Assembly: GCA_900708905.1 (NCBI GenBank)
Contig: CAADRB010000005.1
Location: forward strand, 2,323,689-2,387,688
Direction of reading: 5' to 3'
DNA from: Hymenolepis diminuta
Lineage: Eukaryota > Platyhelminthes > Cestoda > Cyclophyllidea > Hymenolepididae
DNA: 64,000 bases
Shown here: one piece after another, positions 51,961 to 61,100 of the stretch
Numbering within the stretch: position 1 is the first letter of the stretch
Layout: the number at the start of each line of letters is the position of its first letter
The notes under the pieces: model-generated
Database searches by the model: none
Told to the model about the DNA's origin: nothing
The model's input: only the letters and a program-made list of their open reading frames with translations
Made by a program: the position numbers and the translations under genes

Positions 51961-52397
51961 AGGCCACATCGATCAAATAGAAGGAACAGATGGAATAAAT
52001 CAGGCCACTCATGTCGCCTGATCAGTTCGGAGGTGGCAGGCAAGCCACCCCAATTTATTAATGAGTAAATTATGTTTATATACAAAACATTTCTTCATTA
52101 GACGTCAGTCATGTCTCGTCGTCGGTGTTTCGGCGTGATGATCGACATCTATTTAGGTATCTATGTGCAAACGCACAAACACACAGCGAGACCACCCGTG
52201 GACACTGTAGTGGAGATCTTATCGCCGGTCAATCATTTCTAATCGTCATGTGTTGATAGGCATCTGCAGTTTAGGTTAACGTCTTTCCTAGAATTGACAT
52301 TTATTTGCATTAATTTGCCATAGTTCTGCCACTTTTGAGTTAATGCTCTCTTTTTGTTCGTATTCTGCTTCACTGAACTGTTCGCAGATGATTCTCA

Positions 52398-52495
52398 ATA
52401 GAAGCCTTCTATATGGCCATTTTCGTTGCAGTTCTGGCAGCTACATCTTCAAAAGGGTAGTCTCAATTATAGCAACGTTCTCCACAATATCGGCA
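52398..52495 (-). pseudogene. gag zinc-knuckle scrap
   Basis: Two frames encode CRYCGERC (52495-52472) and CQNCNENGHIEGFY (52439-52398). The second matches a CCHC knuckle with spacing C-2-C-4-H-4-C except that the last Cys is Tyr. A frameshift and a stop separate the two. The arrangement recalls the arm-borne knuckle at 33964-34074. Confidence 0.55.
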
Positions 52496-52586
52496 TCTTG
52501 ACAGTGACTGCCTCTGATATACGTTGAATAATTATCAGATGCGGAGTCCCCTCAGCCGATAGAGAATATGTCATTTTCAGGTCCTT

Positions 52587-52808
52587 TCAGGTTGAATACA
52601 GGTTAACGGAATGCAGCAGAATCGGATCCGCGTTGAAACTTCTTGTCCAAGAGGGATAGACCTCTGATTCGGATCTCAGCATAGCAAGGACATCGGAGAC
52701 CAAGAAGGAAAATGAAGTATCTGAATTGGTTTTATTCGAGAGAACCAAATCGGAGATAAGTGTTAGTGCTAACAATACCCACATAATGGTGAACATTTTC
52801 ATCTTCAC
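52587..52808 (-). CDS. Possible small secreted peptide or 5' gag scrap
   Basis: A 73-codon frame begins with MKMK and a hydrophobic run (FTIMWVLLALTLI), which looks like a signal peptide, followed by about 50 polar residues without cysteine. No splice site or homologue is evident. It lies about 100 bp upstream of the zinc-knuckle scrap of the gypsy-like remnant on the same strand, so it may only be part of a decayed gag region. I favour chance or gag origin. Confidence 0.2.
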   Translation of the reverse strand: MKMKMFTIMWVLLALTLISDLVLSNKTNSDTSFSFLVSDVLAMLRSESEVYPSWTRSFNADPILLHSVNLYST

Positions 52809-53300
52809 GTATGGTCAAGTTGAAGAGAGAACTATTGTTGCTAACAGTTGAACCTAACTTATTGATCATCCTTTCATAAATTAAGTCGGTTGAAAGTAGA
52901 ACGAATATAGGTAGTGATCGTCTCTGTTAAATTCACGAGCCAGTATGGTAATTTGAGTGGAGTGAGAGAGATATTGTTCTTATAAATATTTCGGTATTGA
53001 GTATATCATGCTACAAAATATTCCCTAAAAAGAGGATTATGATAAGATTTACCCACATATTTCATGTAATCTTTGGGATTCTTTATCGAGGTTGGGAAAT
53101 TCTTCTGGGTTAATATACTTCTCACAATTGAAGAGATTCTTTGATAACTACGCCTCCAAACCGTTATAATCTAGTTTCTACTGTGGGATGCCGCAAAAGA
53201 CTCTGAGATTCTCCAAGACATTGCACGAGTTACAAATAGAACCCGAAAACATTCACAATATCTTGATTCTCAATAAGCAATAAAGAACTGTTCATTTGAT

Positions 53301-54765
53301 TACTTTGTGTTTAGTATATTAGTATTACTTACTAAAATCATACCTTGATGGCGGCGCGGAAACTAACATTTAAAGATCCAAAACAGGAACAGTTATAATA
53401 TTCAGTTCAGTTAATGCTTACGGATGACATTTTTCAGGAAAAACCTTAATAAATAACAAAAAGAGTTAATTTTGGGTTTCGACATATCCGACCAAAGTTT
53501 TAACATTATTGCCCCACAATGTAAAGTTTGTCCCTAACCGATATGTTAATTCAGGACATTTAAATCGTGATTATAAACCCAATTTACAATAATATCTGCC
53601 TTACCTAAGTGAAGTCCAGATGTCTTTCCATATAAACTGAAAATCAGGTAAATAAATTGATATCATGGCAATAGTCAAAGACTGAAAATGTAACATTCAT
53701 TCTATTTGAAATTTAGAAAATTATATTTTCGTTTGACCTTGAAATATTTTGAGAATGCAAGCCCAACTACTGGTATTAACCCAGAAACCCATAAGTTAGG
53801 GTTTACAGAAATAAAGACTAATTTTATCCTCGTCAGTACGCATAATCAGTGAATAGTATTGAATGAGAAAGAGTAATAGTCGTGGAGATGAGACAGATTT
53901 TTCAGAAGTGCCTGAGTCACTTTGAGATTTTTATGAGAAAGACAAATTAGCTCTATTTGCCCGATAAGGGTATATAGTAAATCAAGAAGTATATGTTGTC
54001 AAAATCTTGGGACGTATAATAATAATAATAATGAAAGAGCGTATGACACACCCTCATACGCGGTAAATTAGAGTTAACATTCTAGTGTCAAGGTCAAATA
54101 ACTAAAATTAAAGAAATTAGGAGGCATAATATTTATTTAAATAACCATTACTTGACATTTAGATATCAAGATTTTACAACTAAAAGTAATAATAAATACT
54201 TATTATGCTAAGTAAAATTCATAAAATTAGTAAAAATTTAAAAAATATTTTTAACATTGCAAACAAAAAGTGGCACACCAGTTTTTCCAGATATAATAGG
54301 AAATCACGGCGTTTGTTTAAGTGGACTTAATAAGTACAAGTTTCAGATATTTCCATTTTCAGGTATAGTAAGTTGGATGGTAAAATAGTGGTTATATTTA
54401 TTTAAATTGTCTTGAAGCCCTTCTAAATTTTTAAACAAATTAATAATAAGTTGGTGTAATTGTTAGCCTTTGTTTATAATCCATTTCTTACTGAGATATA
54501 TGTGGGTGAATTTTAGCCTTTTAAAATCAATTTGAGCTTGACAACCAGTACATTTCAAGGTAGATTTTTGTCACTTTGTGTTAAATTAAATAGTTTAAAG
54601 CCTATATTTGGTTCTAGTTTCATTGTACGTTATATTCCATAAATGAGTGCCATCCCGTCTATTCATCGTTTTGGTTCATTTCCCAACGTCATTCGTGCTA
54701 TTTCTTTGTATTACTTCGCTTCTCTTCAAGTGCTTTTTGTAACTGACCATTTATTTTTCTTGCAG
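53301..54765 (+). other. Upstream region of SRCAP
   Basis: AT-rich sequence with a (TAA)5 run at about 54017-54031 and no coding exon seen. It ends in a pyrimidine-rich tract and TTCTTGCAG at 54757-54765, a strong 3' splice acceptor 21 bp before the SRCAP start codon. So either a noncoding first exon lies upstream or the transcript receives a spliced leader. A promoter could not be placed. Confidence 0.5.
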
Positions 54766-54786
54766 ATTTTACTTTTCTAGACTGTA

Positions 54787-55173
54787 ATGTCAGATGAAGA
54801 TAAATCTGAACCATCTAACGAGGCATCTTTGCCAGCAGTGAATCCCGATCCTCTGTTAAATGATTCAAAAAGCAAAGTTATTGACTACATTACTAAACGC
54901 ATCAATGATATTGAACGACATTACCACGAATTCCTTTCTGAGTTCACCTACCTCCAAAGCGGCGGCATTCTCAATGAATATGAGTCATGGCGACGTAGTA
55001 TGCCACAGGACCTGATGCATGCCCTCTGTTCTGGCCATCTTGATGCTGATGATCTCCATAAAATCGGCTCCTTTATGTCCGGCCAACTGCCCATGCATGA
55101 GATCTTCCCCATTGCAAAAGACAGCAATCAAGCCGATGAACAAGATGCAGATGACTCTGATGAAGATTTTGAC
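54787..55173 (+). CDS. SRCAP: SRCAP exon 1 (coding), residues 1-129
   Basis: Begins at ATG 54787 and ends at GAC|GTATGT. Acidic and polar, with DDSDEDFD at the end. The exon itself likely starts at 54766, after TTGCAG. No named domain is visible. Confidence 0.85.
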
Positions 55174-58100
55174 GTATGTTTTGTCTCCTTTTTGGCACAT
55201 TTGACGCATCTATTCACTTTCTAACTGCTTATTTTGTTCTATCTATAGAGGACAATTGATGAGTCAGCAATCCCTATATTAGTTCGAAAGGAGATGGAGA
55301 CACTCAAACGTGTGGCGGAGTTCAAGAAATTAGGTATCTGGTCACGAGATTCCTCTGATCCAGTTCCCACACTCACCAACCTGTCTCCTTCTCAAGAACC
55401 AGCTCGACCTAAAGATCACATGGATTTCCTCTTTGCTGAAATGCGTTGGCTTGCAGACGACTTTAAGAAGGAGAGACATTGGAAAAAAATGGCTGCTAAG
55501 AGGGTACAGCTCTTGTATTCTCCTCATTTAAGTATGCATACTTTCAGCTCCGAATTATAATTTCTATTTGTTTTTTTTTTTATTTTAGCTTGCCTATGCT
55601 GCTGCTAAGGTATACAAAGAGAAAGCAGAACGTTCACAGAAAGCGGAAAAAGAGGAAATTTTGCGAATTAGAAAACAATGCTCTTTAATTGCTAGAATGG
55701 TTCGAGATTGGTGGCGGCAAATGGATAAGGTTAGTTATTATTCGTGCATGTTCCTGCTCTTTTTAAGTGCCTGCTGAACTAACTAAGCCAAATGGGATCG
55801 TAATGCGTAAAGGAATTCATAGCTTTTACAATCTATATCGTTTTGCAGCTGTAATCCTTATTTACATCAAAAAATGAGATTAGTGGGGTTTGTATTTGTT
55901 AAAGTCCATTTTGAATCATACATCAATGAATAACAATAACAATTTTGGTATTAATAAAACTTGAATATCCTTCAAGTTTACGTCCGATAGTGCGTCAAAA
56001 TAGAACAATGTTTAATAATACCCAGCTCTTTTTAGCTAAAGGGGTTGGTCCATTAAGGAGTTGTTTATCTAGTCGATCATCTAACGCTCTGATTAGGATT
56101 AGCTGAAAGGGTATGAAAAGCTCTTGTAGATATTGTTTCTTTTCATCCCGACCCTCCGCAATAGCAGTGTTTAGTACCTTATATGTAACCGCCTGTTTTG
56201 ATAGTTTGAGTCATCTACTCCTTTTGAATTGAACAAGATGAGAATTCTCCTATTAATATTTTAAGAGATAATGACGCTAAAGACTAATTCTAGAGGTGTC
56301 GAATTCTATTCGATCTGGGTTATTTGCGCTGTAATTATCGACTTCTCTTCTTCGACTTAGGCCAGTTGAGTTTATTTTAGTAATCTTTTTTTGTGACTTT
56401 GTAGATTGTACAAACCAAACAAAAAGCTCGTTTATCTGCACGTCATCAACAGGCAATGTCCACGCATTTGGGCCATGTTATAGAAACCACTGAGAGGTAC
56501 ACAATGTGGCTCACAGAGGGCATCATTGGATCAAAACAAAACGATCAGGATTCTGCCTGTAAGGACAAGGATGCTGTTAAGGAGGAGAATATTGCTGCTT
56601 CTAATGCTGCTATCGAATCTGATGCCGAGTTTGTGGTAAGTGCACTATCAGGAATCCAGATAGGTCATTATTATTACTCTATTTAGCAAGAAAGCTTTGC
56701 AATCCTTAATCATGTTTCGTAGTTACGAGAGCTGTCGATCTTCTAGTCAGGCCTTCCTTTTGCTTCTGTGTAGAATGTCCAGGTGATATGATTTTGTGTG
56801 GTTTTTTGGGGGTTCCTTTTGAATTAACTGTCAATTGCTGGTTATTAGTGTGTCTATAGCAATCGTCTGGCCGGTATTGTATCATTTTACAGAGCCAATA
56901 GCATTATTGAAGAGAATTGGTTTTAGGGGTGATTGATGGAAAACATCTTCCCTGTTTGTCAATTTTATTTAGAAACCAGTAGTGAATTTATTGTAAAGGG
57001 ATAAAGGGCATACACCTTGAAATATAAAATATCAGAAGAGTGGCTTTAGGCATCTATCTCATTTGTGCTGCTCTAGGTTTATTTTTCGTTGCAAACTCTA
57101 TTTGGCAATTTTGTAACACTAATTGAATCCCACAATTTAAATAAGACTGATAAACTTAACTTTGTAGTATACTTCTGAAATTAGAAATGTTATGTATATT
57201 AGCATGGGCCTCTGCAAGGATATGCACCGGTAACGTAGTGTTCAATATGTAAGTCCTAGTTCACAGGTGTCGGAATGTTCAGCCACACTGAATGAAAGGG
57301 GTCGATAGAGATGTGATCGATATTAGCATGTCATCTCTCCACCCATTATGAGTTTTAGAAAGTCTTCTTTCAAAGCTGCATTAATATTTTGAAACTAATG
57401 ATCTGACAAGCAGAGAACTATTGTCTGTGACCTAAATCGAAGTTAATCTCATTAACCTTTTTCTCTTGTTTTTTACAGGCTGAAGTAGATTCTACAGATG
57501 ATGAAGAGACAATCGCCAAAGAGGAGGAGTTGGTTCAACAGGATGAAAAGGCAAAAGAAGAGGAAACCAAAGAGATTGAAGTCCTCTGTGAGGAGGCGGA
57601 AAAGTCGATTGATGAAATCCTACCCCCCGGCTATCTGGAACACATTCAACAACTTCATGAGTCGGGAAAGTTGGATATGGAAATTGGTGAGAGTGAAAGT
57701 GAAGAAGAAAAGGGGAAAAAGTCTAGAAAACGACATCTTAGGGATGAGATTGATTTCGTAAGTTTTAATTGCCTTTTCTATTTGATTCATAGGATGGGTA
57801 AATATGTAGTTGTATTCATAAAATGGGAAAAGTGTTAGATATAAAGTTTAGCCAAAGAAAAGTGGCAATTACCCTTGAGTTCGAGGGCTACCTTTTTAAA
57901 CTTTTCGAAAAGAGCTTATTCACCGCTGTAGATAAGTTGAGTCACTTGTTATTTCCTTTTACTTCGAATCATTTTTCACCAAAAAGCAGAAGTAGAAAGT
58001 GAAACAGTATATCTGAACAGAAGATTGGAAGAAGGAAGTGATATCTAAACCAGTTTCACTGTTACCATAACATCATGCAGGGGTCAGATTGGGTTGCAGT

Positions 58101-61100
58101 ATTTAGAGAGACAATAACAGCTGGATTACATAATTAGCAAATCAAACATTCCAGCTAAAGAAAATAGTCTAAAGAACGAAAATTAGCGATTTTGACTTAA
58201 CAAGTTAGCCCTTGCTATGTTGTATCGAAAATATATATCCTTATTGTCCATGGTTGAAGTTGGGAATAAAGGATATTACTTTTTTCAACACGGAAGAATA
58301 TGTAAATAAACGAAAAATAAAGGCTTTTAAGGAAATAACTTTGATAGATGGTTGTGATCAGTATCCTTTTATATTGATTTGTTTCTTATAACAATTACAG
58401 CCATCTGATTAAAAGATGATCTGCTTGTTTACCGGTGATACGAGTACATCTTTCAAACTTACGTCTGTTTAATGGAGATGGTATCGGAATTTATGGATTT
58501 ACTTTGCGATCATTTAATAATCAATGTTTCAGATCCTGGGATTAAGGGCTATTCATTGAACAATCATTGAACAAATAATTATTTAATCGAGCTGTTAAAA
58601 TACTAATCCAAAACTATGAAAGATTTGTGCCTTCTGCATAAGCAGAGGTCGTTTATCTCTTGAAATTGTTCCACTTCAGAGACGGCTAAGGTATTTATAT
58701 CCCATCATGTGGTTTTGTGTCCTCGTTCTGTTTATTAGCATATTTCGTGGCTTTGCATTCCAATTCAATCTCTTTCGATCTCTCGAGGGGAAAAGAAATT
58801 GACAGCTTTCGTGTTATTAGATTAATTTTATTTTTTAATTCTCTTATCGGTGTTGCTCTAATTAGTCTGTCATTTGTTCTCAAAGTTAATGATTAAATTG
58901 CAGCTTTAAACACAGTGCCACGTATATTTTTTAAAGATTGTCCGGCATTTGGTTGTTAGTTTTTTGTATTTGTCATTTACCTTCTTCATAATCAGTTTGT
59001 CAATATTATATGTGGGGTTGTAATTAAGTTTTTTGCAGGGGTTCTGGAATTGAGAATTTCGATGGTGGTGCAATGGTCACTATGTACGTCTGCTAAATCA
59101 GAAGTCATGAGATCTATTTCCATCAATTCAGATCCCGTAGTGTGGGTGATCGATCGCTTGTTTAATTCTGATCAGTAAGAGAGGTGATAAAATGCGTTAT
59201 GCTACCCATTCTGTTACTCTTTTAGCAAGTTTCTTAATTGTCTCAGGAAATTATGGATTTTAGTAGGTTTGAAGTTCTAGGGTGGGTTTTAGCACCTTAG
59301 CTAGAGATTGAACCTTCGAGAACGAAATTCAGACTGCTCTTCATTTTGTGCTTTACAGGAGCAAGATAAAGCTCCACCATCTAAAAAGCTTCGAAAAGAT
59401 AAGGAGTTCAATGCAGTCGCTGAAGACTCAACAGACGACGAGACAACGATCGCTGAACAGGAAGCTCATGAGAAAGCCAAGGCTGAAGATGGTAGTTCAG
59501 AAGATGAAGACAATGGTCCTTCAGCTGATGAAGTCAAAGAAGTCTCCCAACTCACCTCTGAAGCCGAGATACCCATCGAAGAGCTTCTGGCACGTTATGG
59601 TATCGATTCTGATCAGTTGAAGAAACAAGTTGCTGTTGATGGGGATAGCAGAGAGACTTCAGAAACAGCCTCGGCTACTGACAACGAGGCTGATTTTGGA
59701 CAAAGTTCAAGTGATGATGAATCTCCTTCCGAAGAAGAGGATTCGGGAGACAGCTCTTCGAGGAAAGTGAATGAGAATGAAGATGTAGAAATGGAAGAAC
59801 TGGGACTGGAAGATCTGCTTTCTGAAGATGAGAAGGAAAATCTGGCAAATAGCAATAATTCCATTCCTGAGGTGCGTTTGATATTCTCATTCATCAATTT
59901 GAAACCAGAATGTATTTTATTAAATCTTTACTTTTTTGCCGTAGAATGCCGAATTGAAGGCTATTACAGATGTAGCAATGAGCGCTCAACCAACAGGAAA
60001 TACCCTTGCTTCTGTAGCAGAACCGGTTAAAACTCCCTTCCTACTCTCTGGTACACTTCGTGAATACCAAGTTGTTGGTTTGAGTTGGCTGGTAGCCATC
60101 TACGAAAAGCGTCTAAACGGTATCCTTGCCGATGAGATGGGTTTGGGCAAAACCATTCAAACTATCGCTCTTCTTGCTCATTTGGCTTGTGAATTAGGTA
60201 TCTGGGGGCCACATTTAATTGTCGTCCCCAACTCTGTGATACTCAATTGGGAAGTGGAGTTTAAAAAGTGGTGTCCTGGTTTCAAGATTCTTACCTATTT
60301 CGGTTCGGTGAAAGAGAGGAGAGCAAAACGGAAGGTTGGTTTTAGTTCCGTTATCTTCTCCCACCAATTAGCTTGAAGGTACTTGCATTTGCTTTTATTT
60401 TATTCAGGGCTGGACAAAGACCAATGCATTTCACGTATGTATTACTTCATATCGACTGGCAATCCAGGATAGTTCCGCATTCAAGAGGAAGAAGTGGAAG
60501 TACCTAATCCTTGATGAAGCGCAGAATATCAAGAACTTCAAGTCTCAGCGTTGGCAAACTCTTCTTACCTTCAATAGCCAAAGACGCCTTCTCCTCACCG
60601 GTACTCCCTTACAGAATTCCCTTATGGAACTCTGGTCCCTAATGCATTTTCTCATGCCGAACATCTTTCAGTCTCATCGGGAATTTCAGGAGTGGTTTGC
60701 TTCCCCACTGACAGGAATGATTGAGGGGAATAGTGAATACAATGAACACCTAGTTATGCGGTTGCACAAGGTTCTACGACCTTTCCTTCTGCGACGTCTT
60801 AAAGAGGATGTTGAACGGCAGATGCCTAAGAAATATGAACATGTCATCCTCTGTCGGTTGTCGAAACGTCAGCGCTACCTCTATGATGATTTCATGTCGC
60901 TTTCTACGTAAGTTAATATTCTTTCAGCCTAAACATTCTTTTGTAAGTATTTGACATTTATTAATGGACTTGTTAATACGGATACTGTCGATATTTGATG
61001 TGCATCAGAATATCGTCGTTTATACACTTTTGAAGGGTTATTTAACATATTGTCATAAGACAATGCAACTTAGGTACTCAAAGGGTAAATCTCCAATAAA

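Larger units (their letters stand above)
50560..53300 (-). mobile_element. Collapsed Ty3/gypsy-like retrotransposon remnant
   Basis: Read on the minus strand the order is zinc knuckles (52495-52398), aspartic protease active site (51898-51884), a post-protease GLDWIDELNL segment (about 51786-51757) and an integrase-like core (51461-51400), the order of a Ty3/gypsy gag-pol. Reverse transcriptase and RNase H are absent, and the space left is too short, so large internal deletions have occurred. Stops and frameshifts break every domain. Diverged direct repeats of about 80 bp at 50570-50650 and 53177-53260 share GACATTG-AC-AGTTACAAAT and may be LTR remnants. The element is old and inactive. Confidence 0.6.
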
